A stretch of DNA of 63,120 bases, taken from contig JAPEVF010000229.1 of assembly GCA_029747585.1 (NCBI GenBank), positions 2,857-65,976 on the forward strand, given 5' to 3'. The notes beneath the pieces were generated by a model. That model was not told the origin of the DNA and did no database searches. It worked only from the letters and a program-made list of their open reading frames with translations. The DNA comes from Pleurotus djamor (lineage: Eukaryota; Basidiomycota; Agaricomycetes; Agaricales; Pleurotaceae). Positions 36,500 to 46,902 of the stretch are shown one piece after another (the stretch's first letter is position 1; every line of letters starts with the position of its first letter). The position numbers and the translations under genes were made by a program.

Positions 36500-36542
36500 G
36501 TGTAGATGTTCAACTCCAGTTTACAGCTTCATCAACCCAACA

Positions 36543-37292
36543 ATGGACTCACAAATTACTCTCGTCCAACCCTCGACCAAATATCTCGTAGAGCCTGGCA
36601 TACCTCAGCCTACACCAGCCTCGACGCTTCTGTTCTTTGACAAGGATAGTGTTCTCAAAACGAACATTAGCACATACATCAACGATCGCACCGAGATCGT
36701 CTACATAATCGACACAAACTCCAGCCAAACCCGCACCACCTTCTCCAAGCCTTTAAATTCACAACCGTTTGCGGTGTTGCACGCGAGGGAGTTCCTACCG
36801 GACACTATCACTTTTGATGGCCAAAAAGCTGTCAAGATCAAGGAATGGCTAAAACCTTCCAAGAAATCTAGTAAATAGTAAGCGATGAACCCCCCAATGA
36901 CGCCCATCCGTCGCTGACCAAATTTCACCAGCCCAATCACCTTTGAAGAACGTGGCCAAAGTTACACTTGGGCAGTGAGTATAGTAGGACAGTTATTTGT
37001 ACGTTTCCTTTATTTTCCTCGCCGGACATGTCGTAACACTAACACTTCCATATTTAAGCTCTACTTGTCAGATCGACCAGACACTCCCATCGCTTGGTTT
37101 CAACGGGCCCGGAAGCTAGCACTCAATGGAAAGCCCACATCGTTACCTGGATTCCTCGTCCTCGAACCAGAAGCAGTCGACATTCAAGACATAGCAGTGG
37201 CGTCGTTCCTGCTCATGGAACGAAAGGTCATTCACGACGCCGATGTTGCTCTCATTCGTGGAGCTCAGGGAGCTGCGCAGTTTCCAGGTTGA
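36543..37292 (+). CDS. DUF6593-like basidiomycete protein
   Basis: A three-exon gene of about 195 codons starting MDSQITLVQPSTKYLVEPG. The body has TLLFFDKDSVLKTNISTYI, VYIIDTNSSQTRTTFSK, HAREFLPDTITFDG, PITFEERGQSYTWA, then a DTPIAWFQRARK and LPGFLVLEPEAVDIQDIAVA ASFLLMERKV terminal block. This matches the beta-rich small proteins of DUF6593, which are common and expanded in mushroom-forming fungi and have no known function. There is no signal peptide or membrane segment. The splice into the middle exon is clear, but the second intron boundary (after TWA) is less certain. Assignment is from pattern memory only. Confidence 0.65.
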
Positions 37293-37964
37293 CATGTAGT
37301 CCACCCATCTCCATGCAGTCATTTTAATGCAATGATTACTCTTGGTGCATTCTTCATTTCTTTGAATGGTTCGGGTTTATTGCTGGGCGTGGATGTTGCC
37401 CATCTGCGCCCATGCATCCTTCCCTTGCCATGGGTCGGTAAACCAAGATTAAATTTAGGTACCTTTCTATTGACCCAGGCGTTTCAAGCCAACCACTCCT
37501 GAGACAGATACGGGGTTTACATCCCTTCGTGTAATAAGCTGATTATTTTACTACCTTGCCGTACCCATCCTGTATTCCGTCATGATGCTACTGCCGGATA
37601 TCATCTTTTCATGTCCTTTCCAACTTTATTTGACCTGTTACCAGGGAACCTTAGCTGCGCTTCAATCCACGCTATGCAGGCGACGGAGGTAAAGCTATAC
37701 CCATCGGGAATCCGGGCTGAAGCTTGACTTCGAAAGTCGAGGTGTTCGCAAATTGTTCGGGCTCCTATTATCTATCAGGCCCCCTGATGGCCTGAATCCA
37801 CGTCTTCATCCGCGAGTTCAAATCTTGATCCCATGTGCCCGTGGGCTCAATAGGGATAGCACATCACAATCGATCCGCTTATAAGTCACGTCGAGCATGA
37901 CCCAATCTTCCCTCTCGTTACATAGCCCTTTCCCCAGCTGATATCCCCGGACAGACAACATACG
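37293..37964. promoter_or_regulatory. Intergenic region DUF6593-like to aldolase
   Basis: 672 bases on the same strand. No gene or RNA was found; a GAGTTCAAATC motif at 37814 resembles a tRNA B box but has no matching arms. Confidence 0.4.
37880..37885 (+). promoter_or_regulatory. TATA-like box for the DapA-family gene
   Basis: TATAAG 80 bp before the ATG at 37965, in the context CGCTTATAAGTCACG. Confidence 0.4.
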
Positions 37965-39026
37965 ATGGCCACTGCACCTCCACCAGGCTTCTACGTTCCC
38001 GCTGTCTTATTCTTCGACAAAAATGAAGAATTTGACTTCCCATCTATCAAGTCACACGTCCTCAGACTAGCCGAAGTATGTTGACCTCATCGATTAAAGC
38101 CGATATGTAGTTTAACTTTGTCGCTTCGTGGCGTATTAAGGGGGGAGTTACTGGTATTCTTGTACAAGGAAGTAACGGAGAAGCGCAACACCTGTCGCAT
38201 GAAGAACGCAAGGAAGCGATAAAGTTTACACGGCAGACTTTGGATGAGAATGGGTTCCAGAACGTTTTGGTTATCGCGGGCACTGGTGCTCAATCCACCC
38301 GAGAGACGAAGAAACTTTGCGTCGACGCAAAGGAAGCAGGAGCATCACATGTCCTTGTGCTTACCCCGTCTACCTGGCCACCACAGATGACGAAAGAGAA
38401 CATTCTTCGGTTCCATCGCGAGGTATGACGATTTCCCTTTCCTTCCTCCGTCTGATCTCTTGAAGAAGGGTTGATTGATTAATTCAAAGGTGGCCGACGC
38501 ATCACCGATCCCGACGATGATATACAACTTCCCAACGGTTACAGCAGGGCAGGATCTCGACTCGGATACAATCGCCATTTTGGCGGAGCATCCCAACATA
38601 GTTGGGACGAAATTGTCCTGCGGGAATATGGGCAAACTCCATCGTCTGGCGTCTACATTCCCTTCGACGGAGTTCGCCGTCTTTGCAGGTCGCTCTGATT
38701 TGTTCCTCCAAGGGTTGCTGTCGGGAAGCGCAGGTACCATTGCCGCGTCTGTGAATCTCTTCCCGAAGATACACAAGCAGCTCTATACGTTGTTCAAAGA
38801 GGGGAATTTGAAAGAGGCAATGGAACTTCAAGCCAAACTCGGTCATGCCGACTGGGCAGTGGGAAGGGTCGGTGGAATCGGTGGGATCAAGGCAGTGGTT
38901 GGAAAGCATTTTGGATACGGAGAGAAATGGGTTCGTGGCCCATTGAAAGCCGTAGAATACGAAGTGCTATCTGGAAAGCATATCGAGACCGTTGAGGAGA
39001 TGATCAAGTTGGAGAAGTCTTTGTAG
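37965..39026 (+). CDS. DapA-family class I aldolase
   Basis: Three-exon gene starting MATAPPPGFYVPAVLFFDKN. The (beta/alpha)8 family features are GGVTGILVQGSNGEAQHL, VLVIAGTGAQSTRETKK, AGASHVLVLTPSTWPP, the catalytic Tyr in MIYNFPT and the Schiff-base Lys in IVGTKLSCGN, then FAGRSDLFLQGLLSGSAGTI. The length of about 315 residues is normal. Fungi use the DapA fold for sugar-acid aldolases (2-keto-3-deoxy-L-rhamnonate or -galactonate) and for 4-hydroxy-2-oxoglutarate aldolase rather than lysine synthesis, which goes by the alpha-aminoadipate route. So dihydrodipicolinate synthase activity is unlikely and the substrate is open. It converges with RAD51D at 101 bp. Confidence 0.88.
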
Positions 39027-39127
39027 GCGTATGTACGTGCGTTCGATACAATTCAATTCGGAAGGATAAACCCATCTTGACTGTAGAATGTGCAGTAAAC
39101 CTTTGAGCGCTGATAGTTGTCTGGTCA

Positions 39128-40274
39128 CTACGAGTATCGTTGAGATGAGCGAAAAGGAGATACCGTGAGCTTGGACCTCCACACTTGAGCAGTGTGTAGT
39201 ATACGGCCCTCTTCGTCATGGGGTTCCCTCGTGATCCAAATTGTAGCATCGGTGAGAAATGTGAAGGTGGGTCCCAGTGCTGGCTTCCGAGGCGTAGTCA
39301 AGACAGCCTCTAGGTTAGGTTGAGCACGGTGAGTCGCTACTGAATTATTGACAACCTAGGTCATTCGCCATTCAACTTCACAGGCATTTGGCAGGTCGGG
39401 GGAGGGGAAAGGTCATCCTTACAAAGATGGTAGAGCCATATTTTTTCCCAAAGGATCGGAGGTCGGCCATAAAGTTCGTCATGATTAGGTGTCCTTGAGC
39501 GGAAACGGCGCTTAGCGCGGGACTGAGAAGGGAGGTGACAGTATCCACTACGATGCAAGAAATCGGGAGTTGCTGGGTAGTCGCTGAGTTCTCAAGGACA
39601 TCATACACAGCTTCCAAGTGGAAAGCCTGTGCTAACTCTAAGCGGTCGAGGCAGAGTGCTGGCTGGGTAAAGACGCCTTAGCTGCAGAGTTCTGAACGTA
39701 ATACCGAGAAGCGTACCTCGCGTCCGGGCGTCTGGCCGAGTTGCGATAGGATACGAACCGCTAATGCAGGGATAAAATCGCCGGTGGTATCAATCCAGAG
39801 AACTCTAGATTCCGCATTTGCCTCAAGATGACGTAGTATAATATTGATTATGAAGGTCTTTTCAAAGGGATGTTAGAGAACAGGAGCTAAGAGTAGTTCA
39901 TGTAGTGAGCATACTGATTTACCCGAGCCCTTGTCACCAGATATTTCGAGCACGTTGGCTCCACTGAAGCCGTGGAGAAGCTTATCTAGTCTCATGCACC
40001 CTGTGAGGAGAAGGCTTCGAGAATTATTTTCCGGATCACCGGGCGGTGGTGAAGCAAGAAGGGTCTGAGCAGTGGTCCCAACCGTGCTGAGAGCCTCTAT
40101 GACGCGTGTCTTGTATTCCTCGAGGCCGCGAATACTGATAGTTCCTGGTGGTAGTCTCAGGATGAGCGTTTCCGATGAGCATTGGAGGAAATCAGAGGCC
40201 GTCCCGCAGCCAATTTCCTGGAGAGAAAAGACAAGAGGAGGAGGCAGACCAAGGAGGGTCGAGTTGAGTTTCAT
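39128..40274 (-). CDS. RAD51D: RAD51D-like RecA/RAD51 paralogue
   Basis: Minus-strand spliced gene starting MKLNSTLLGLPPPLVFSLQ at 40274. The N-terminal helical part leads to LLLTGCMRLDKLLHGFSG, then Walker A GDKGSGKS (the following intron leads into TFIINIILRHLEAN), LWIDTTGDFIPALAVRIL, FHLEAVYDVLEN, Walker B CIVVDTVTSLLSPAL and SFGKKYGSTIFV. The last exon gives VVNNSVATHRAQPNLEAV and KPALGPTFTFLTDATIWIT, the RAD51D C-terminal block. RAD51D acts in the BCDX2-type complex in homologous recombination. The residue order fits RAD51D better than RAD51B, C or XRCC2/3. An upstream TTG-started extension is not used. Confidence 0.82.
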
Positions 40275-40644
40275 GGTCCCTATTTTCCCACACTCGCAAT
40301 CCTCCAATTACTTCCAGCAATGGCCATCAACGGTCCATCACCACTATTTTTGTCCCAACTAGGCGAAACGCGGTCAATAGTCACCTTGTAACCGTGCAAA
40401 ATGCCCAGTCGGCATATGTCATCTCCGAGATCTCACCACCCATGTCTCCAGCTGCTCCCTCCAATGAACCGAACTGGACGGGAATAGCATGCTGTGTGTG
40501 CCTGTCCGTCGAAAATCGCATCTCAAGGTCGGTCTTATCAAAGCTAGCAGGTAGGTACGCTTCTTGGAGTGGAAATCTATGGGAGTATAAATCCATGGCC
40601 AATTGGCTACCAAAACTGCATTCCCCAATTCCCCCTCACCTACC
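40275..40644. promoter_or_regulatory. Divergent region RAD51D / terpene synthase
   Basis: 370 bases, open in frames on both strands (for example AQSAYVISEISPPMSPAAPS on plus, GYKVTIDRVSPSWDKNSGDG on minus). Neither gives a credible complete gene model. It holds the terpene synthase TATA box. Confidence 0.4.
40586..40591 (+). promoter_or_regulatory. TATA box for the sesquiterpene synthase
   Basis: TATAAA 54 bp before the ATG at 40645, in the context GGAGTATAAATCC. Confidence 0.45.
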
Positions 40645-41951
40645 ATGGTTGTTCCTACTTCTCAATACCGTCTCCCTAACCTTCTGTCACTTTTTCCCCA
40701 CTCAAAAGGCTGTCTAAAATCATCCAATACTAGTAATCCATACTTCTACGAGCTGGACACTTCCTTCAATGACTGGTTGACGTCGCTAGACATCGACCCC
40801 CGTACTCGCATTGTACGTTCTGAATCAATTACGGCAGTGTGTGAAGGCCAACTCTCTTCGCAGATCTTGGAGAAAATACAGATGCCCGTGCTCATCTGTT
40901 ATGCGTACCCGGATGCAACGCTCTTTCAGTTAAAAGCATGTCTCAACTATCTCATCCTAGCCTTCATCTTTGAGGAAATCACGTACGTTTGTCTCGTCAC
41001 CTTCGTCATCCATAGTATCTCCGCTCAAACTCATCGGTCCCACTCTCCTCAGCGATACGACAACGGCCGATCAGTCACAAAGATGGGCCGACATATACAT
41101 AGATATGTACCGTGGAGATTCCTCGAAGCACGATGGGTGCCCTGAAGCCGAACACCCCTTGTTCCCCGTAATGGCAAGGTAGGCACTTCGGAGAAATTCT
41201 TCAAAAACCCCATTCGCGAATTTGATGCTGATATCGCATTCTAGACTGGCCGACTCAGTCATGACATCGCTTACATCCACATATCATGAGGATTTCATAT
41301 ACGAGAACCTCTTATCGGTTCGCGGAATCGTGCAAGAGGCCATCGACCGCGATTCTCCCACCTTACAAAAGAAGAAGACACTGAAGTCCTACTATGAAAA
41401 TAGGCATGCTACCGTGGGCTTGGTGCCATTTCTCATCCTCGCACAATGGGTACACGAAATGAATCTCCCTACGGATGACATGAGTCGGCACGCTATAGGG
41501 GAGATGTCGAAAGCCACCGTTGAGATGGTTTTCCTCGCCAACGTATGTGCCCCCAGGTCCTTTCACAAGTTCAAATCGCTGACATACCTGATCCCTTAGG
41601 ATATCTACTCGTTCAAAAAAAGAAAAACTCGCAAATGACACACAAAATAATGTGATAACCGTCATCATGAACGACGATTCAACCGGCGTTTCAAGCAAAG
41701 ACCTACAGGCCAGCTTCAAATATTCTAATTATCTCTTTCGTGAAGCCTTCCTCAGGCTCTGTCAATATGACAAAGTCCTCCACAAGAATACTTCAATCTC
41801 AGCGGAGCAGCGTCCCTCAGTTGAACGCTACAAGCAAGCAATGATGGATTGCATTGTGGGTAATATAAAATGGAGCATGGTATGTAGACGCTACGCCGTA
41901 TTCGAAAACGAGCAGAGGCGCGATTCTGGGGAGGTCGAAATCATGGCATAA
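40645..41951 (+). CDS. Sesquiterpene synthase (class I terpene cyclase), frameshifted as printed
   Basis: Starts MVVPTSQYRLPNLLSLFPHS. It has the basidiomycete terpene cyclase order: NPYFYELDTSFNDWL, MPVLICYAYPDATLFQLK, the metal motif region FIFEEITDT at an intron, QRWADIYIDMYRGDS, SYYENRHATVGLVPFL, the NSE motif NDIYSFKK and, near the end, the Arg-Tyr pair CRRYAVF. Two features are odd. The aspartate-rich motif has Glu in the first position instead of Asp. And a run of seven A at 41615-41621 shifts the frame inside the NSE motif, whose remaining residues and the whole C-terminus continue in the next frame. Six A would be in frame. So this is either a sequencing error or a decaying gene. No P450 or transporter lies beside it. 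Confidence 0.8.
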
Positions 41952-42241
41952 AGACTTAAGTTATGGTTGTGTTTATATTACTTTATTACTTTTGGATTAT
42001 TTCTTGGAAAGGATATGCTTCTCGTAGATCTCATTATTCTAAACGCCGCAATCTTCATCACTTTCGTTATGCGTGATCGAACCAATCGCGATGCCACTTC
42101 CTGCATTTTACACGAGCAAGAATTCACGATGAGTACTCCGGATGTCAAGGGGAGTATAGAAGATGATCGATGATCGCTGGGATTATGATTAGGTCGACAT
42201 GATCAAACACAACAGGTAATTCCCATATTCTTTTATTCGGG
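41952..42241. other. Tail-to-tail region terpene synthase / DPH2
   Basis: 290 bases between two stop codons. AT-rich with a short hydrophobic plus-strand frame (41967-42173) that I do not consider a gene. Confidence 0.35.
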
Positions 42242-44258
42242 CTAGCGGTCATCTTGATAACCACGCGCTATCCCACTACGCCCTTGTTCTAAAACTCCAG
42301 GGGCATCTTGACCGAGGCGAACTTCCAATCCTTGGTACGAACGTTCGCTTAAGAAGTGAGCTACCCGGTGTGTCAGCCCCCTCCAGATCAAACTGAGTAA
42401 GCATCATTGTAGCTCACCCGCAGCACTGTCGGACAACTGCGCCAGGGCATTGTCTTGGTTTCGCAGAACGACGGAGGTGGAGTCCGCCTCTGATGGATTA
42501 GTATTATCTGAATGGGCGGATGAGAAGCAATCCAGGGGTGTAATTGAGCATTCAACACTCTACAGACCTCCATATCGTTTAGCATGCCTATATTTTCCGG
42601 TCGTCAATGAAAACAATGGTTGATCGTTTTCTTCCTCATTGATACCACTGTCATCTGCAAGGAAGCAGGCATGTTAAAAAGGGGTCCCAGTAGTCTATGA
42701 GGGTCGAATTACCGCCATTCGATATTGACAAGACACGGTCAAAGTCAAGTAGATAGGCACCTGTCCACTCTGGCTCTGCCTGGAAGCTGACTTTCAGTTC
42801 ATATGGCGTCACAATAGGTCGAAAGAACTCCTATCAGGCGGGGAAAATGATCAGCGTTTGATGGCGCCTCGGAATATGAGGAGTTGCCTTCGATTCGATG
42901 ATACTATTCTCTGGACACGCGACGAGGACGAAACATTCAATTTCCATGAAGTTTGCGAGCTTCGCGGGATTGAGTTTTCCGACGCTGATCGTGTAACTTT
43001 TCTTGTGTGCCTTCTTGATTGAATCTCGAAGATGTGCAATCAGTGGGAGGTACGAAGCTATTGAAAATTTCAGATGACAGAATAAACTCGAAGTGGGTTC
43101 CATATTCACCGATACCCAGTGTACCAACGAGGATTCCGATAACGTCGGCATCGCGAGCCTTCTGGACCGCGGCGTAACGGCGCATAAGCATCCTATTAGT
43201 TCGCGTTGATTCTCTTGTTACAGATTTGAGTAACGGGTCGTATCGAAGTACCTAAGGAAGCTATGATTAGAAGGGAGATGCAGCTTTGAGAAGAAACGAG
43301 GAGACTCGTACGGTGGCTGACGAGTTTGTCATTAATATGTTCGTAAGGTGCAAACTCTCTGAGCCGATGTAGAACATTGTACGTGGGGTAGACGTAGATC
43401 CTGATTCGTGCTGCGATTCGAGTGTTGTTGCAGTAGGAGCTAATCGTCGAGGGATTGGTTTGTACGAAACTTGGACACCAGCTTCCCGGAGGGCAGACGA
43501 TAGTTCGTCTTTGAAGCAACTAAAATGAGCATTTCAAACCAGCATGAAAGTGGTAAGGAGCGCACTTACCGCCACGATGAGTATAAGCGACATCATGACT
43601 CAGTGTTATAACACCGTAGTCGGTAGGTAGCGCGTTGGTAGCGTCAAGGAGACGTTGAACGCAGTCGACTACGTCTAGCTCCTCCTGACCGAAGACAAAA
43701 AGCACTGGTAATCGACATGGACTACATTCGCAGTGTTAGATGAATCTTTGATACGTGAATTCGGGTGGTCAACGGACTGGCTCATACAAGCGTGTCCGTA
43801 ATGCACAATTAGATCGGCATCAACGTGCTGGGCCGCGACTTCATCTACGCAACAGCTGTTCACAAGCTTTTGTCAGTTATGGTTCACTTTCTGAGGGGTA
43901 TTTCTCGCACCTGCCATATGATGTGTCGGCGAGGATGTAAATATCTTGTCCAGCCGGAACACGCGACTTCAATGATCGAAATATAGGCACGGAATGTGGT
44001 AGTAGATGGTCTGGAAATTGCAACGCAACCTTCAAGGAAGATTTTAAGGTGTCTTCATCCGAATTCATAGAGGCGTACGTTACCCTTTTAAACTCCCCTG
44101 CCCGTATTTGCTCAGCAGTCCATTCGATGTCGTAGTAGGTGTCAAAATCGGGCGTATTAGGGTCAAGCTGGGGAGTATCGGTGCCCTCAAATACTATTTT
44201 TCTAGTGATGACGTCTTCTCCCTGTGATGAAAACGCTGAGCTTTGAGCCGAGTCCATA
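42242..44258 (-). CDS. DPH2: Diphthamide biosynthesis protein 2 (Dph2)
   Basis: Minus-strand gene with many introns starting [20 protein letters not shown] at 44258. Landmarks are [57 protein letters not shown] (the second-domain Cys pair), [33 protein letters not shown], then [49 protein letters not shown] (shortened here) and a C-terminal [17 protein letters not shown] ending [10 protein letters not shown]. Dph2 pairs with Dph1 as an Fe-S radical-SAM-like enzyme that starts diphthamide formation on eEF2. Exons are short, so the model is pieced together; the landmarks are in correct order. Confidence 0.92.
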
Positions 44259-44443
44259 GTTTGAGTAGAGTGAGGTTTGCGTGCAAGTTGTTGGCCAATC
44301 GCGGTTTGATCATTTCTGACCATAGATCATCTTATCTTATCACCGTTCAAGTTGTTATCAGCATTGGCTTCATCATTACTAGTGGTCCTACTACATGCAA
44401 ACGATATTTCCCTTGTATTCCTGGCGAACCTTAAGACACTATT

Positions 44444-45205
44444 TCATATTTTGCTCATGAGCTTGGCTAGGGTAGCGGCCAATTGCTCCTCTCCAACTTT
44501 CCTAGGTGCCCAGTTCTCTTCAACGGTCATGACCAGTCCGTCCTTTGCATCGGTCTTGGGCACGACATGGAAGTGGACGTGATCGACATGCTAACCCAGT
44601 TTCAGCGGCTCGTGCAGAAGGCAGATGAGGTTAGAATTACCTGGAATGCAAGCTTCCCATTGTTCTACTCAAGAATTGGATGAGATCTTGTGGGTGAACA
44701 ACACGGACGTAGTACACATACTTGAAGGATGTTGTAATGTTCCGCGCCAGTTGCAATAGCGACCTTCTTGATGACGGGTCCCATGTCAGCAAGGTATTCA
44801 TCTGGAAGCTCAGCTATAGTTCGAGCGTGATCTACCGTTCGGCAAGTTTTAGTTACGACGCTACTATGCATCCTGTTGACGACCTACATTTTGATATCAC
44901 TAATGTGTGGCCTTCTGATACGGGGTGGATATCGAGAAAGGCCAAGCTGTATCAAGTTGATAATGGATGTTAGCATCCCAAAGTAGAGTTCATAACGCAC
45001 CTGTGATCCGTCTCGTACACCTTCATACAAGGGAGCTTGCCTACGTGAACGGACTTCATGCATCAGAAGCTACACAACGAATACACGTCAAGTTCGACTC
45101 ATCCGACCTTGCAGGATAGCGCAGAATAGACATCTAATCTGCCATTCAACGCAATGCTGGTGTGCCGAGTACGCTAAGGACTCACTTCTCGTCTAGATTG
45201 GCCAT
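44444..45205 (-). CDS. HNT1: HIT-family nucleotide hydrolase (Hnt1-like)
   Basis: Gene of about 140 codons in seven exons, starting MANLDEK|CLFCAILQG at 45205. It continues with KLPCMKVYETDH, LAFLDIHPVSEGHTLVISK, HARTIAELPDEYLADMGP, YNILQ, NNGKLAFQ and the histidine triad HVDHVHFHVVPK, ending EEQLAATLAKLMSKI. The CxxC at the N-terminus and the HxHxH triad are both intact. HIT proteins of this branch hydrolyse AMP-lysine-type and related phosphoramidates. Three exons are under 40 nt. The gene sits in tandem between CobW-like (-) and DPH2 (-). Confidence 0.9.
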
Positions 45206-45420
45206 TATAAACACAGAGCAGGAAGCAGACAACCAAAGGGGTTTTCACTCGGCATTATGACGAACCGATGTTTATCTACTCCCGAGTCCCCTATGGCTAG
45301 TGTCTTCAGGGTCATTTGGCCGAGCTTCTAGGAGCTCGAAGACGACGGAGCGCGATGTCAGCACACCGAACGAAAGTAAACGCTCGTCTTCATTACGCCC
45401 TCTAGGTGCTTTCTCAGGTA

Positions 45421-46726
45421 TTACTCTAATGTCGCGCCGAGGAGCGCAGCAAACTTCCGAGATAGCCGCTTCACTTCGCCTCTTTCTCCCATAACAGTGA
45501 ATTTGATCACTTCCTTCTCATTGAGGTGTTCGCCACTTGACGATTTAACGAGGTCATAACGTCCAAACGCCCAGTTTAGGATGTACAACCCATCTTCTAG
45601 CCGTATGAATCCCTTCACTCGCCAGATGGATTCCTTGGACAGGGAGTCTAGGGCGCGTTCAAGGACAACACTTGAGATGGGGGCGTCCGTTAGAGCGATA
45701 TCAACTGCATGAGAGTGCGTGTGATCATGGTCAGTGCAACTGCAAGGGCCGGACGTCGTTTTGCCGATGGTGACCGTTTCAACTTCGTCATGGTGAGTGT
45801 TACAACGGGCGTGAGCGGTCTTGTCAGTAAACAACGATGTCCCGAGACCGAAGATGAGCGATGGGTCAACGCCATCTCGACCTCTACAGCGAACTTTGGG
45901 TGTCTGGTCGTTCAGAGTGTTGAGGTGATCGAGGACATCGTCAAGTTGCCTTTCGTTGACATGTTCCCATTTGTTCTGTGGAATAGACGTCTCTCAGCAT
46001 CTGAGCCTGACAATTGTTGAAGAACGTACGATTAGGATGATGTCCGTATAACTGGCCTGCATCCTCGCGGTAGGCGATGTATCCTCGTATCCTTGGAAAT
46101 TCTCAGCATCTATGACGGTGACGATGGCATCGAGTTTCAAGTCGCCAGAGGTTTGCTTCTCTAACTCGCGGATCTGGAACGCGAGAGTAGCAGGGAAAGC
46201 AGAGCCACTAGACAGGCCAGCGATTAGGGTACTGGGTTGGAGAAGCTTGTTACGTCCTCACGAGCACTCGATGATAATCCGGTCAGGTCGGTACTTTTCT
46301 ATGGCAGGACGTTGGACGATATGTTGAATGAACCAAGACATGACGAGCCTCTTATTTCCAGAAGGGCTGTCTGCATCTGCCCGACGAGAACACAGCACCT
46401 TGGAGAACAAATTCAATGTTCATGCGGCCGTAAGACAGATTGGGCTCAAAAGACTCACATGCATCCATTGAGGATTTCGCTGACCGCAGCAAGGCTCGAC
46501 TGTTCGGCCAGTTTGCTGTCAACTATTCCCCATTAGACAGCGAGCAGGACCGCTGGATCGTTGTACCTTCTACGTCTCCGAATTCATTCTTCAGAAGAAC
46601 GACTTTGTAATCTTTGGGTAATTGAGGCAAAAGAGACAGGATAACTGAGGTCTTCCCCGCTCCAAGGAACCCGGTAAAGACCGTTATTGGGATATGCGAT
46701 TGCTGCGAGTCTGAGATGTCCCCCAT
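45421..46726 (-). CDS. CobW/COG0523 G3E GTPase (zinc-chaperone type)
   Basis: Starts MGDISDSQQSHIPITVFTG at 46726, with Walker A GFLGAGKTSV. EFGDVE follows, then SLAAVSEILNGCMCC and VLVGQM, where an intron falls between M and the CC pair of the GCxCC metal motif. The C-terminal CobW domain has a His-rich region (HARCNTHHDEVETV and DHDHTHSHAVD), a WRVKGF block and NWAFGRYDLV. The protein ends AALLGATLE at 45421. These enzymes use GTP to place metal, and the ZNG1 branch metallates Zn enzymes such as methionine aminopeptidase. The His-rich loop and GCxCC motif support a zinc role, but the client is not known. Confidence 0.85.
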
Positions 46727-46902
46727 GAAAAAAGTTATCACCGTGTGGGCGTTGAGCCGAGTCGGGGGCGATCTGCGTGGAGACCTCAGACGACGAGCGC
46801 CCTTCCCATCCTTAGGGGCCGAGCGAGCCAAGGCAAGCTGAAGCTGAAGCCCTTATCCTCGTTTCTCTCGACACTGTACATTGTAAACCTACGAAGAGGC
46901 TT

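Larger units (their letters stand above)
36157..36542. promoter_or_regulatory. Divergent promoter region SCP2 / DUF6593-like
   Basis: 386 bases, CT-rich near SCP2. It contains the TATA-like elements listed separately. I see no gene within it. Confidence 0.5.

Noticed and set aside
37805..37830. Possible tRNA B box (GAGTTCAAATC)
   Set aside because: No complementary T-arm and no A box at the proper distance on either strand.
40322..40620. Separate small gene between RAD51D and the terpene synthase
   Set aside because: Frames are open on both strands but neither gives an ATG-to-stop model with splice sites or a known domain.
41967..42173. Small hydrophobic protein after the terpene synthase
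   Set aside because: Short, AT-rich, lies in a tail-to-tail region and has no recognisable motif.
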